Both the position numbers and the translations under genes were made by a program. Positions 46,656 to 57,991 of a stretch of DNA of 64,000 nucleotides are shown in pieces. The notes under the pieces were generated by a model. That model saw only the letters and a program-made list of their open reading frames with translations, was not told the DNA's origin and did not search any database. Source of the stretch: Hyperoodon ampullatus (taxonomy: Eukaryota > Chordata > Mammalia > Artiodactyla > Ziphiidae); assembly GCA_949752795.1 (NCBI GenBank), contig OX457056.1:179700428-179764427 (forward strand), written 5' to 3'. Each line of letters starts with the position of its first letter. Within the stretch, counting starts at the first letter, position 1.

Positions 46656-47024
46656 TATCTGATTTTAAAGGATGGGGACAACAGTACTTCAATTTCAGGG
46701 TGCTGTGTTCATTAACTCAGATCATCATATCATCCTTAAGGAGTCTGGACCTGCTCCTCCCAATGTCCCTTGAAGACCAGTATTTCTCCTGGTAGAGCCA
46801 GCATCTGATGGTTTTCCCATTCATACACACCTTCTTTTGCCTACATATCAGGCACCACCTTGTGTTCTCTCAGCTCAGGTTTCCTAATTGATTTATTGAT
46901 GGAAAATCCACCCTCACGTTATTACAATAGTCATTACAGAAACTGTTCACCATTAACTATTATCAGCATGAATTTCTTGTTGGCTGCAGACAGACGAGGA
47001 AAGAGAATAAACATTGGGTGAGTG

Positions 47025-47222
47025 CCGAGTTCGTACCAGGCTCTATGCTGGCTCTTTTATCTACTTTATCTGACTTGATCCTCACAACCACCCTTTGAGG
47101 TAGGAGTTAACTGTCCCCTGTCACATGGATGAGAAAATTCAAGCTCAAAGAGATGCAATGACTTGTCTCAAATTACACAGCCAATGAGAGGCTGAGTGAT
47201 GATCATTCAGCCCCCAGGTGCC
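47025..47222 (-). repeat. MIR SINE
   Basis: Antisense MIR: 'tcgtaccaggctctatgctggctcttttatctac', 'cttgatcctcacaaccaccctttgaggtaggagtt', 'gatgagaaaattcaagctcaaagagatg', 'ttacacagccaatgagaggc'. Confidence 0.85.
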
Positions 47223-48039
47223 CCCTGTGTGACTCGGCAATGCTTCGTTGATGGTATAGCTATAAACACTGGGCTGTCTTAGCGTGCTCCTGCTTGTCTC
47301 CGATGGCATCCGTTTGCTTCCTGCCCCATCAAACTAAGTACCACTGCCTTTCTAGGAATAAACAAAGCTCCCATCCTTGTATGCTGGGTTTGGGGGCAAC
47401 TCTACCCCCATCATTTTGGGAAGGTAATGAAATTTTATACACTCAGCAAGGTTATGGAATTGGGATCCTGCACCAAGGGACTCAAAGCCCAGGTGTCTGG
47501 TGTGTCCTAAGTTACTGTCTGACTGAAGGCGAGCCAGTCTGCTGAACTGGCCTTCACAGCCCTGCCAGCAAAAATGGACAGCTGTTGTCTGTCCTAGGAA
47601 CTGTGAGAATTGTCTTTAGATATTGTTATCTTTAACTATTCGTTTGCATATTCACATGGAAGAGCTGGGCTTGAATCCAGGGAAGGGGAGTGAGTGATAC
47701 TTAGTACTTACCAGAGAGAAGGCAATCAGAAAAGCCAGGGCTCCCCTTGGCACCAGCCCTCAGCCAGTGCCCAGGGTCCTGGGGCATCCCTTGTCTGGTA
47801 GAAGGAATTCAGGGGCTACGGAAAGGGGGTGTTATCCACTCACATGACAGCTCTGTAACTAAATAATGTTTGCCTCATCATAAGCAAAACATCCACACTT
47901 TTTAGAAAGTGTCCCAGGTCTTTGAGTAGGAGACTTCCAAACTGGCAGAGTCAAAGGTCCAAAAATCATGTGAATTCTTGGCGATGAGAGGCAGGAAAGC
48001 TGCTGCTTTAGGCTCCCATCTTCAGTCCCTACAAACAGT
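47223..48039. other. Interval with a diverged local repeat
   Basis: Two blocks, 47431-47465 and 47606-47640, resemble consecutive blocks at 49137-49200. No named family recognised. Confidence 0.4.
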
Positions 48040-49110
48040 CCTCCTGGGACCAGTCCTCAGACCTCTTCTCTTCTCAACCTTCACTCCCTCCCTCACCTGT
48101 GGGTCTCATCTGGTGTCCTGGTTTTTTGAGTCTGTGTGATGGTGTCAAGGCTGTACCTGCAGCCCTGACTTCCCTCCAACCCCAGTGTGGCAGACCTAAC
48201 TGCCTCCTCGAAACCTCCGAATGGATGCCCAAGGTGCACCTCAAATTTAGCGTGTCCAAAACCAAACTCCTGGTTTTCACATCCTCCCATATCCACTCTT
48301 CTGCAGTCCTCCACACCCCAGGAGACGGCCACTCCATTCTTGCTGCTCAAACCAAAATCGATGGGCCCATCCTTGATTCCTATTCCTCTCAACACTCATA
48401 GCCACACTATCGGCAAATGCTGACAATCTGCCTTCAAAATACACCCCAGAATCAGACCACTTTCCAAGTTCCCCACTTCTGCCCCCTCGTCAAAGCCCCT
48501 TACACCTCCTGCCTGGACTGTTTCAGGCATGCACTACAAGGCTTCCCTAACTCCTCTGTCCCGCTACGGTCTGTTCTTCACAACGGATCTGCTCAAAACC
48601 CTCCAACGGCTTCCATCATGAAGTAAAATCCAATTTCCTTACCAAGCTCACAAGGCCCTACCTGACCTGTTGCCATGCTGCTTCTCTGACCACAGCTCCA
48701 CACTCAACTGCGTCCAGTTCTTGAGCATGCCAAAGACCCCTGCTCAGTCTTTGCACTTACAGTTCTCTCTGCTTGAAGGCTCTTCCCCCAACATCCCAGA
48801 GCCTCACTCTCCCACCTCCTTTGAACCTCTGCTCAAATGACCCCACATCCGAAAGGCCTCCCTTCCCCTCCACTCTGTAGTAGAACCCTCACCCTTCTCT
48901 TTCCTCCTTATGCATCTTTATTTTCCTTCATCCTACGTATCCTTACCAGATGTAGTTTATATTTATGTGGTTATCTGATTGTTACCTGTCTCACTTCACT
49001 ATAATGTAAGCTTCATGATAAATGGGGCTTGGTCTGGTTCACCACCGTATCTCACTGGCTGGCATGTAGTAGGTGCTTATTAAATATTTATAGGAGGGAG
49101 GGAAGAGGAG
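48040..49110 (+). repeat. L2 LINE, about 1.07 kb, sense
   Basis: The longest L2 here. It covers the ORF2 C-terminal region ('caggtcctcagacctcttctcttctc'-type start, 'gcccaaggtgcacctcaaatttagcgtgtccaaaaccaaactcctg', 'ctcaaaaccctccaacggcttcc', 'caaggccctacctgacctgttgcc', 'ctcttcccccaacatcccagag') and the 3' end 'ggcatgtagtaggtgcttattaaatattta'. Frames of 70-100 codons here are L2 relics. Confidence 0.9.
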
Positions 49111-49136
49111 GGAATGAGGGATGGAGGGAGGGAGGG
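49090..49136. repeat. (GGGA)n-like purine repeat
   Basis: 'ggagggagggaagaggagggaatgagggatggagggagggaggg' at the L2 3' end, probably an expanded tail. Confidence 0.85.
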
Positions 49137-49224
49137 AATTTTAAACCCTCAACAAAGTTATGGAATCAGAATTGCCTTTAGATATTGGCATCTTTACCAG
49201 TAATGGAAATTCAAGGCCAGAAAT

Positions 49225-49325
49225 TCAAGCTGGGCTAAATTCATCCAGCTAGAAAGTGGAAAAGCCAGAATGTATGCCCAGGCTGCGAGGCTCTAAAACC
49301 TTTGCTCTTTGTTCAACAATGAATT
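49225..49325 (-). repeat. MIR fragment
   Basis: 'ccagctagaaagtggaaaagccagaatgtatgcccaggctgcgaggctctaaaacctttgctctt' follows antisense MIR. Confidence 0.65.
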
Positions 49326-50514
49326 GCCTCTCTGGGCCACATTCTTCGTAGAAATTGAAATCGCTGTCCTGAGTCAAGCAGAGCTGAAGACAGATACCAT
49401 TTCTAAGAAAAATGTGAAAAATAAATGTTATGGTAACAAATTGCCCATGATCTAATTATCATCATCAAACATTTACTGAGGGTCCATGAGCACATGGTGC
49501 CCTGCTTGGCAGGCTCCTCAGAAGGAGAGAGAAAACTAGAACAGCAGACAATGGGAGGCCCATTAATATGAATGATGTTTCAGCCTCTGTACTGTCCATG
49601 GGTGGGGAAGAAAGCAGAGAGCCAAGCCAGGCTAGAAATTAGGTGCAGATGAGATGAGAATTGGACTTCACTTTAAAAGACCCAATCTAGGCCTCTGTAG
49701 AAATCTCCTGAAGCTTTTGTAAAAGGACCACAGCCTTACCCTACAGAAGCGTGGACCCTAAGACAGTCTGGAGCAGCACCCGGACAGGTAGACATTACTG
49801 CTTCCTTCCCACGGCTCCAGGTTGATGGGTTCCTCACGCCCCCACTGAGCTCTCTCTATCAGGGCCCAGGTCTCCAGGCTGGACTAGCCACCGGACAAGC
49901 AAGAATGTTAGCTCTGCCCCATGGCTTGCTGGAGGTACCGCGAGATGGAAATGGTAATCATCTCCTTTCAGAGCAACACGTTCCAAAATTCCCATCATCT
50001 TGGCTCCAGTTAATATGTGCTAACAGCATTCCCGCTGACTTTGATATCGCTCTGTATCACCTCACCCCCATTTAGTCTGGTGTCTCTCCTATAGAAAATA
50101 CGGATTTTATGTCTACATTTGGATTCATGGGAAGAAAGTTTTCAGGGAACAGTGCTATTCAAATTTACAACTTTAGAATTATAAATTTGCTTATATTAAG
50201 TAAGCTTACCCTTCAGAGTAATCAAATAGAAAGCCCAAGGCTCCTGCTATGTGTGTTAATATTTGATTTTTTTTCATGAGGTACTTAAACGTGTGCTAAC
50301 ACAGCTAATGACATCAAGGTAGCAGATGTCCTTTTGAGTCACCCAGGAAAAGGAAACACTTTAATGCTGAACTGAGAGTTTTAAATTCTATGGATGTGTG
50401 TGAGTGTGTATGTGTAAAATATGGGATATATAAATATCTTTAAACAGAATCTGTATTTTATAATGAATTAATGAATTAAGGGAGGCTTTGCACAGGACAG
50501 AGAAAAGGACACTA
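49326..50514. other. Unique non-coding interval
   Basis: An L2- or MIR-like trace near 49460-49510 is too weak to call. No gene. Confidence 0.35.
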
Positions 50515-50760
50515 AAATTTACTGCCCAGCTACTAATGGTAGGCATTCTACTAAGCGCTTCACAGACCCCATCTCACTGACTCCTCACAGAATTATGCCG
50601 GATATCACCGTCTTCATTTTAAAGGTGAGGAAAATAAAGGCTCCGAGAGGCCCGATAACTTGCCCACAGTCACTCAAATTGTAAATGGCAGAGCCAGGAT
50701 TAAAATCCATTTCTGACAAGTTCCAGCGCAAACATTCTTCCCACAATAACACACTGCTTC
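50515..50760 (-). repeat. MIR SINE, near full length
   Basis: Antisense MIR: 'aggcattctactaagcgcttcacagaccccatctcactgactcctcacagaat', 'cattttaaaggtgaggaaaataaaggctccgagagg', 'aacttgcccacagtcactcaaattgtaaatggcagagccaggat'. Confidence 0.9.
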
Positions 50761-50874
50761 CCAGGAAATGGCTGAAGTTTCACTTCCTGGTAAGGAGTTC
50801 TCCCCTGGGCTCCCAAAGCATCTGGAAGGTCCCCGGTAATCCCACTCATTATGCAGTTTTGCGATTGTCTGTAT

Positions 50875-51015
50875 TCTCTTTGGCCTCCCTTACTGAACGT
50901 GAGTTTCTGAGTCAAGGATCCTGTCTGTCTACCTTTTCACATTTGTATCCCCATATTGTGCCTGGATGTAAGGACAGATGGGCAAGTGGGAGGATGGATG
51001 GATGCATGGATGGAA
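50875..51015 (+). repeat. L2 3' end fragment with (GGAT)n
   Basis: 'ctgaacgtgagtttctgagtcaaggatcctgtctgtc', 'catttgtatccccatattgtgcctgg', then a (GGAT)n tail-like run at 50991-51014. Confidence 0.6.
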
Positions 51016-51624
51016 TCAGAGGGGACTTTACTGAGCCTAGGTTCTAGCCCTCAGGAATATGGTTATTTGTGCAAGAGCCTTTGGAAGTTGGGCTGTCTTG
51101 GGCCAGGGCCTCTCTCCCTGGCCAATCAAAGGGCAGCGGCTATACCCACCCTCTCACCAGCCCCTTTTATTTTACCTACTTTCTTCTAATAGGCCTACTA
51201 TCCCGCCATCACAGCTGGTGGTGAGATTTTACCTAACAGCCCTGGGATGGATTTCTGTGGAAAGGGAAGCTCCCTGTTAACAGATGCTATTCTTATTCAT
51301 AGAGGTTTCTGATCCCCTCCCTAGTCATGCTGAATTATTTGCTTCAATGATGTCCTGCAGGATTGAGTTCCGAAGGTTGATTAATTGTATGCTGCCCCAA
51401 AAAGGGTCCCCGCCTATTTTAAATTTGCAGCCTTTAAATTTCATCAGGTACCCTCCTGACTACGAAAGCACTGAGGGGGGGAGTGTGCTATGCAGGACCC
51501 AGCCCCATGTGAATGCCCTCGGGGCCCAGGCAAGTGTTCCGAGTGGGGTGTCCAGAGTCCAGTAGGTCGATGAGGTGTCCCGGGGGTCCCCTCTCAGGGC
51601 TGAACTTCCTGTGTGTAAAACAAC
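51016..51624. other. Unique non-coding interval
   Basis: Nothing recognised. Confidence 0.35.
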
Positions 51625-51850
51625 TATTTTATTGAGCACGCACTAGGTGCTAGGCCTTGGGCTAGGCACCAGGCGTGCCCTAATGAGCAAAACAGATACA
51701 GTCTGGGAGGGAGACAGTGAGCATAAATAAATAAATAAATAAATAAGCTTACAATGTAACATAAATATATAAATATTAATAAGTAGATATTTATAAGCTG
51801 AGATACACACTCCAATGAAAATAGCAGTGGTTTTGATAGAATAACATGGG
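51625..51850 (-). repeat. L2 LINE fragment with (AAAT)n
   Basis: 'ttttattgagcacgcactaggtgctaggccttgggctaggcacc' and 'aatgagcaaaacagatacag' follow antisense L2. A (AAAT)n run at 51724-51746 lies where L2 has 'aataaacaagtaaata'. Confidence 0.7.
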
Positions 51851-52036
51851 CTGGCAAAATATAAGGAAATATCAGAAAACTGATATCATCAGACACATGG
51901 AGTGGAAGCCTCAGGCTGAAGCTTTGGGAAGCCTCCCACATTCCACCCCAAGTGGCCCTGGGTGTGACCCCAAAGGGCAAGGCTGTGGGGACACCTCGCC
52001 AAATATATTATAATTAGTTTGGGTAAAAGGAAGGGT

Positions 52037-52215
52037 GGGACTTCCCTGGTAGCCCAGTGGTTAGGACTCCAGGCTCTCACTGCCGAGGGCCCGCATTCAA
52101 TCCCCGGTCGGGGAACTCTAGTCCCACGAGCCGTGTGGTGGCCAAAAAAAAGGTTAAAGAAAAAGTTTCTTTTTAAAACAAAAAAAAGAAAGAAAGAAAA
52201 AAGCAAAGAAAAGAA
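52037..52215 (+). mobile_element. Short tRNA-head SINE (CHR-related)
   Basis: Head 'gggacttccctggtagcccagtggttaggactcc', B-box-like 'cattcaatccccgg', body ending 'gtggtggccaaaa', then a long A/GA-rich tail. Approximate flank repeats near 52025-52039 and 52216-52230 could be a decayed TSD. Confidence 0.85.
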
Positions 52216-52802
52216 AAGAAAGGGGAGGTGATCAGCCTGGAACCCGGGGAGGGAAGAGCCAAGAGGCAGAAGTTGAGAGCACCCATGCAAGTGCTATCAG
52301 GGAAAGGGTACCCAGGGCCCCCTACTTGAGCCCGCCAGGCCTGGGGCAGGTGGATCCTGGGTGAGGTCCCAGACCAGTGATGTTCCCACTGTGAGACAGG
52401 GCTCCCTGGGCAGGCAGGAGGTGTGCATTCCCAGGCAGTCTGGCCTGGGGTCACACAGGGCTTTCCTGAGCTGGAATTTTCCTTGGTGTGAGCTTGTCCT
52501 GGGAAGGGAGTCCCTCTAAACATGCTGACAAAATCAAGCTTCTAAGGATTCAACCCAAAGACCCAATCCTGCACTTTGGTGATGAATCTCCCAAGGAACT
52601 CTGGCCCCAGAAGTCTTGGAAAGGGGCTACCAGCACTCTGACCACATCCCTGTCACCTCCAGCCCCAAGAAAGCCTAGCGAGGGATCCAGAGCCAGTTCT
52701 CCTGACACTCCTGTGGCCAGCAGACGGAAAGTGATCCTGTCTGGCCTGCCAGTCCCAGGGGTCTTGGGAACCAAGGGCTTTGGTCCAACCTCGTGAGCCC
52801 TT
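52216..52802. other. Unique non-coding interval
   Basis: Nothing recognised. Confidence 0.35.
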
Positions 52803-52926
52803 TTTTTTAAATTTTTTGGCTGTGCGGCGCGGCTCGCGGGGATCTTAGTTCCCCGACCAGGGATCGAACCCACGCCCTCAGCAGTGAAAGCATGGAGTCC
52901 TAACCACTGGACCACCAGGGAATTCC
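52803..52926 (-). mobile_element. Short tRNA-head SINE (CHR-related)
   Basis: Antisense: poly-T, 'tggctgtgcggcgcggctcgcggggatctta', head ending 'gaccaccagggaattcc'. Flank repeats 'cctcgtgagccctt' (52789-52802) and 'ccttgtgagagccctt' (52927-52942) form a slightly decayed TSD. Confidence 0.92.
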
Positions 52927-52980
52927 CCTTGTGAGAGCCCTTCTTAAAATACCACAACCAGGTGGGAGTATCCAGCAGCT

Positions 52981-52998
52981 GACCAGCAGGGGGCCCTC
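52981..52998 (+). promoter_or_regulatory. Candidate CTCF binding site
   Basis: CCAGCAGGGGGCCC at 52983-52996 matches 13 of 14 positions of the CTCF core (CCASYAGRKGGCRS). The reverse strand gives a weaker match over the adjoining bases. It lies just outside the SINE TSD in unique sequence. CTCF organises chromatin loops; occupancy cannot be judged from sequence. Confidence 0.55.
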
Positions 52999-53149
52999 TG
53001 CTGTCCGCTTGGTGGGAGAGGAACAGCCTGGAGGAGCTTGGAGTCCAGGAGGACCTCTGGCCTTACAGGGGCAGTGAGGATGGCTGGAACCCACACTCAC
53101 GATGTAGGTAACCCAGACACCAGGCCCAGGGCTCCTGTAGCCTGGAGGG

Positions 53150-53600
53150 AACCCTCTGCTTCCCCATGCTCTGCCACTTCCTGTTTAATGGTTCAAACAA
53201 TGTAGGCTACATTACAAATCAAAATCAGCAACACTACATTTTATAATTAGCGACAACTTGACAAATTAATTAGTACAGCAGCACAGTGTGTTCCCTGAAG
53301 CATCGCTTACTATATTGTGCTTAGGAAATCTATGTCACAAATTACAGATGTATTATTAAAAGTACTTGTGCAATCAGAGTGAATTCTAAAGGTGTCCTTT
53401 TGACACCACTTCCTGGGATGGAACAAGGGGCTCAAGGCGTTTAGAAATATCATCAAACCCACCATCCAAGCTTTGAACCACAAAAGTGTTTGCAAAGATT
53501 TACTTCTTTCCCTGGAGGGGGAACAAAGGCTGTCAACAGCCAAGATCTGGCCTCTGGAAAAGAGTTATTAACAATTAATTACTTGAGGTGGTGTGAAGGG
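53150..53600. other. AT-rich unique interval, possible conserved non-coding element
   Basis: Unlike its GC-richer flanks, this stretch is AT-rich, free of recognised repeats and dense in homeodomain-type cores (for example 'ttataattagcg', 'aaattaattag', 'aacaattaattactt'). Regulatory function is only an inference from texture. Confidence 0.35.
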
Positions 53601-53616
53601 AGAGACACTGGGCCTC

Positions 53617-53850
53617 AGGAGCGTAATGATCAAGGGCATCAGACTGAGGGGCTGGAATCCTGACTTGGCCATCTATTAGCCATACCATGGTGTTAGGCAG
53701 GTTTCTCATCCAGAAATGGATACGGTTATAATACTACTACCTACCTTGCAAGGTTACTGTGAGGGCTGATATGTGACTTCATGCCAAATGCTTGGACCAG
53801 GGCCTGGTCCGTAGGAAGAGGTCAATAAAAGTTGTCACTATTATTGCAAG
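53617..53850 (+). repeat. MIR SINE, near full length
   Basis: Sense MIR: 'gaggggctggaatcctgacttggccatctattagcc', 'aggtttctcatccagaaatgg', 'actactacctaccttgcaaggttactgtgagggc', 'aggtcaataaaagttgtcactattatt'. Confidence 0.9.
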
Positions 53851-54954
53851 ATGCACTTCCACTGGAAGGTTTCAAGAGGGTACTGTCTTGGGAAGCCTTT
53901 CAGGCTGGTGGCCTAGATGCCTCATCCTTTCCTCCAGGGATAGTCCAGGGCGTGTTCTCAGCCTTATTTGTTCGGAAACTCAGAAACTGTTTCTCTCTGA
54001 GGAATCACCAAGCTCACTGAAATGGATTTACACACCAAAAGGCCAATGAATGAATGGCAGGGAGAGCTCTAACCAGTGGTGTGCTGGTGGGTGTTTCACG
54101 GCCAGCTCTCAGGCGGTGGGGGGGAAGAGGGGGAGGCGCTGCCTTGCAGGCTGTGCCATGCTGTAAATACTCCCACCACGACCAATGTCAAGCTATCCAC
54201 ATGATGTCACTGAACACAGCAGAGCTGGGAAGAGATGTACACCATCAGCTCTCACGAGCAGGTACAAGCTGGTCTAGCACAACACCAGCGAAACTGAGCC
54301 TGGGATTGAAATCTTGCACCCATGAGACAGGGTGCATTCTTTTTTCTGGAGGCAAATCTCCTGGGCTGCTGGATCAGAAGCAGCAGGTAACTAATGGGAC
54401 AAGTGGAGTTAGCCAAATGCACCATCACCTGCAGAGCTGACCGTCTTGCCGCTAAGCCCGCAAGTCCATTAGCTTTCAGGTACTGTGCTCACACTGGTGA
54501 TGACACTGCCAGTGAAACCACGCCCCTCGCAGGTACAGGGGTCCCCCTACCCCACTTGTGCTGTGGTTAGATGGACATGGCCAACTCCCCTTTGCCTTTG
54601 CTTCTGGGGGGACCAACCTCCACTTCTCAGTGCTTCTGAATATCCCGTTCTGTCCTGACACAGAAGCCATTCCTCTCTCTTTAAGGGAGCCATTCCATGC
54701 TTTCTGTGCACGTCTATGCAGATCTATCTGTGTTGGCTAAAGTGATAACTCTCAGAGGATGGTCTTATTGCTATTATTTCCTAGTTCTTGGAATAGAGAG
54801 TCACCTCGCAACAGCCCTTATCCTCTCTTCAACAGGCTAAATCTGTAACCCCCGATCCCACTCTAAGCCAATGTTATCCTTGTGATGACAAACCGAGCAA
54901 TCAGCAAATCCCATACATTTTGTTTTCTAAACAAAAATTCTGAAACCCACCCCT
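53851..54954. other. Unique non-coding interval
   Basis: Contains a G-rich patch at 54115-54145. No gene or repeat recognised; frames up to 128 codons lack features. Confidence 0.35.
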
Positions 54955-55590
54955 ACTTCCTGTCTACCATCACCTCCTTCCCTTAGGTCCTCATCATCTT
55001 CTGCCAAGACTATTCCATTGTCCCCTAGCTAAGTGTCCCACTTTTCTTCAATCTTAACACCTTCCATTTCTTCCCTCCTTTACACAACTAGAAAGGGAGT
55101 TCACAATGCAAAACTGACCTTGTCACTCCCCCCTCCCAACCTCCCTCTGGCCATCTTTCCCTGTTCCCCTAAACCCTACCCTCAACCCTGGCAGTTCTAG
55201 AAGATACGATAGACCCTATGCTGTCTTTACACATGCAGTTCCTTCCATTCAAAATTCTCTTCCCCACCCCAGTTGGACTACCTTGGACAGCTCCTCTTAA
55301 CCCTTCAAAACCCTTTTCTGAGTTTTTCCACTCAATGCTAATAAGTCATTATGAGGAACAGCTTACTCTTTCCCCATGTTTTATCCCAGATGCTAATGAA
55401 GAAATGTCATCCTTTCAATGCAGAAGAAAATGCTACCGTTCTTCCTCTCACCTTTCACAGGCTCCTCCCTTTAGGAAGGTGAAGGTGCTACCTGCTTGAG
55501 GACAGGGCAAGAGTCTGACACCCACTGGCTCACATATCTCTAGTGGCCGGCAAGAGTGAGTAGAAGGGTGAAGACCGAGGCCCGGGACAG
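54955..55590 (+). repeat. Diverged L2 LINE, sense
   Basis: 'tacacaactagaaagggagttcacaatgcaaaactgaccttgtcactcccc', 'tgctgtctttacacatgcagttccttccattcaaaattctcttccccacccc' and 'ctcctcttaacccttcaaaaccc' follow L2 order but are quite diverged. Confidence 0.6.
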
Positions 55591-55859
55591 GTGCCTGAAT
55601 GGTCAGATCTGTAGACCGTCTCCATGCGTAAGGCTCAACAGATGCACTTGAGGAGAAATAGCAGAAAACCCATTTTGACTTCAGCTCCAAAACAGGTCTT
55701 AATTCAGCAGTAAAACAGATATTTTAATCCCTATCTGACTCTTACGTATGTCTCTCCATGGTCCAGAACTCACAGAAGAGTCAAGTGTGAATAATTAGCC
55801 CCTGGAAGCCGGAACGTGTGTCAGAAAGAGACTTGTACTCAGAGTGGTAATTATCTGCT

Positions 55860-55965
55860 AATTTGTTGGTCTCCCCCAGTGGACTGTGAGCCCCTGGAGG
55901 GCAAAGGCTGAGTCTTTTCTCCACTGAATGCAATGCATTCTAGAAGCACTGAGTATCCATCCTAC
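55860..55965 (+). repeat. L2 LINE 3' end
   Basis: 'ggtctcccccagtggactgtgagcccctggagggcaaaggctgag' is the L2 3' block. It may be the end of the same element as 54955-55590. Confidence 0.7.
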
Positions 55966-57523
55966 TTCGGTGGGGTGTCAACTGTTGCTGGACCTGAACG
56001 CTTTGAAAGAGCAGGTCCAAGGTGGTCTCTGGGCTGCAGGACCCAAGCCTTCTGCAGTGCGTGGTGGGGACGCACCCACCGGGGAGGGATCCAGATGCCG
56101 CTCACAGCCCACGCCCTCTGCGGTTCGGCCTCGCTCTGCCACCTCCTCTCTTACTTGGCTCCTTTCACTCTTGTTCCTTCTCACCCTGCCTCTTTCTTGC
56201 TCCCTGCCTGTGTGATCTGTGGTGTGCCTGCTCGTTGGTGCCGGGGTGCCAACCACCCCTGGATCACAGAGGAAGGGGCATCACTTCGTTTGCACGGAGA
56301 CCTCCTAGAACACTTCAGACCAGCGGTGTTTAGGGCAGAGCCACTGAAATCTACTCCAACAAACAAACTAACCTGGGGTGTCAGTGGTGGGGCAAGGCCT
56401 CGAGCCCCTGTGGAGGCCTCCTGCATGGCCTGAAGTCTTGCAAACACCACAGCCACAGAGCAGAACCCTCATCTGCCTTCACCATTACCACCACCAGGGG
56501 CTCAGAGAGAAACACACGGGCCTTTGAGGTGCAAGGCTACGAGCCACACCCTGTCTCGTGACCTGTGGGAAAGAGGCTGACCTTATTTAGAAACCTCCCT
56601 GGCCAGTGCTATTTATGGGCTGGCATCCTGAAATAGGGTGGAAGAGGGGGAACTGACAGTTTGCTTTCTTCCCTGGTGAGGCCAGCCACAGGACCCACCT
56701 GAAGCAGCCTGCCTTTCTCAAAGAGTCACACAAGCTTTGTTGTCTTCAGGAAGCTTGAGGGCGGAGCTGCCTGCTGGAGCCCCGGTGAACCCCTAATTTG
56801 GTTTCCACCACTTTTCACTGGAAGTGCTAACACGCCGTCCCTCACCACAGATACCTGGCCTCCCACTGCCTGCCACAGGGGGACTGACCTGTCAGGCCCT
56901 CCCACCTGGGTAGCTGAACCCTCCCCTCTGATTCCAGCCACATCCTGGGGACCTATCCAAGGGGACCAAGCAACGCCAACCATCTTGTCCAGTGGCAGCC
57001 CCTCTGAGCAGTCTCGGCCAGGAGACAGGACCAGACCCACCAGCTCCTCAAACAGCCCGGCCATGCGATGGGGAGACTGTGAGGGTACCAGGGGGGCTCG
57101 CGAGGGCTCCAGACCATCCTACAAAGGGCTACGTCAGCACAGCGGCCGGCCTAGTCCTAACCCCTTCCTTCCAGATGACTGTTTCCAAACCCTCAGGACA
57201 GAGAGGAGGCTAGTTCGTGTGCCTGGAGTCTTTCCTCCCCCAGAGGAGGTCAGCCTGGCCTGGCAGTCAGGCCTCTGGGCTCCCAGACACCACATTCATA
57301 ACCCACACAGCTTCCAGAAGAGTGGGAGCCTCCCTAAGAAACAGAGTTCCCTCTGCAGACTGGGGCCAGCAGTGCCTGAAGGAAGTTGGAGAGGGAAGAG
57401 GGACCTGACCTGGAGAGATAAAGCCCCGGCTGCCCTGGCCCCCAGGACCAACAGGTGAGCAGAGGTCCCTGCACAGCTGGAAGGTCTGGTCAGTGGTCCA
57501 AGAAGCTTCTAGGAGCCTGGAGG
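55966..57523. other. GC-richer unique interval, no supported gene
   Basis: Several frames of 90-166 codons occur on both strands and overlap one another, as expected for GC-rich non-coding DNA. No domain, start context or splice pattern supports any. Confidence 0.35.
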
Positions 57524-57554
57524 TTTGAAAGTACCTCCAGGAGGTACTTTCAAA
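57524..57554. repeat. 31-bp near-perfect palindrome
   Basis: Arms TTTGAAAGTACCTCC (57524-57538) and GGAGGTACTTTCAAA (57540-57554) are exact reverse complements separated by one base. No link to a known element is seen. Confidence 0.95.
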
Positions 57555-57789
57555 GCTGGAGATGCTGCCAACACTGGAGCAGCAGGCTAATGGCAAAGTC
57601 AAGTTCTACAGGGCTGCTTCCAAAGAACTCAGTGGAAATCTGCCAGGAGCAGGAGGTGGTCCTGCCATTCCTGCACCATCCAAGCTGCACTCTGAGCATC
57701 TTCCTCTTCCTCTTCATCTCTGAGCAGCTCAGAAAGCCCAAGATGCCAGAGAAAAGACTTCACAAGAGGCCATCAAAATGTCTATTCTA

Positions 57790-57981
57790 GGGCTTCCCTG
57801 GTGGTGCAGTGGTTGAGAGTCTGCCTGCCGATGGCAGGGGACACGGGTTCGTGCCCCGGTCTGGAAAGATCCCACATGCCGCGGAGTGGCTGGGCCCGTG
57901 AGCCATGGCCGCTGAGCCTGTGCTCCGCAATGGGAGAGGCCACAACAGTGAGAGGCCCGCGTACCGCAAAAAAAAAAAAAA
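57790..57981 (+). mobile_element. CHR-family SINE, short type, internally shortened
   Basis: Head, B-box-like 'gggttcgtgcccc', 'gtgagaggcccgcgtaccgc' end and an A tail. It lacks about 12 bases between 'gctgagcctg' and 'tgctccgcaa'. TSD GTCTATTCTA at 57780-57789 and 57982-57991. Confidence 0.95.
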
Positions 57982-57991
57982 GTCTATTCTA

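Noticed and set aside
48099..48401. Overlapping 100-codon frames on both strands
   Set aside because: Lie inside the long L2; they are decayed L2 ORF2 and its antisense.
54100..54150. CpG island or promoter at a G-rich patch
   Set aside because: Few CpG pairs and the patch is under 50 bases.
56485..56510. Second CTCF site ('ccaccaccaggggctc')
   Set aside because: One G short of the core and mismatched at the end; too weak to list.
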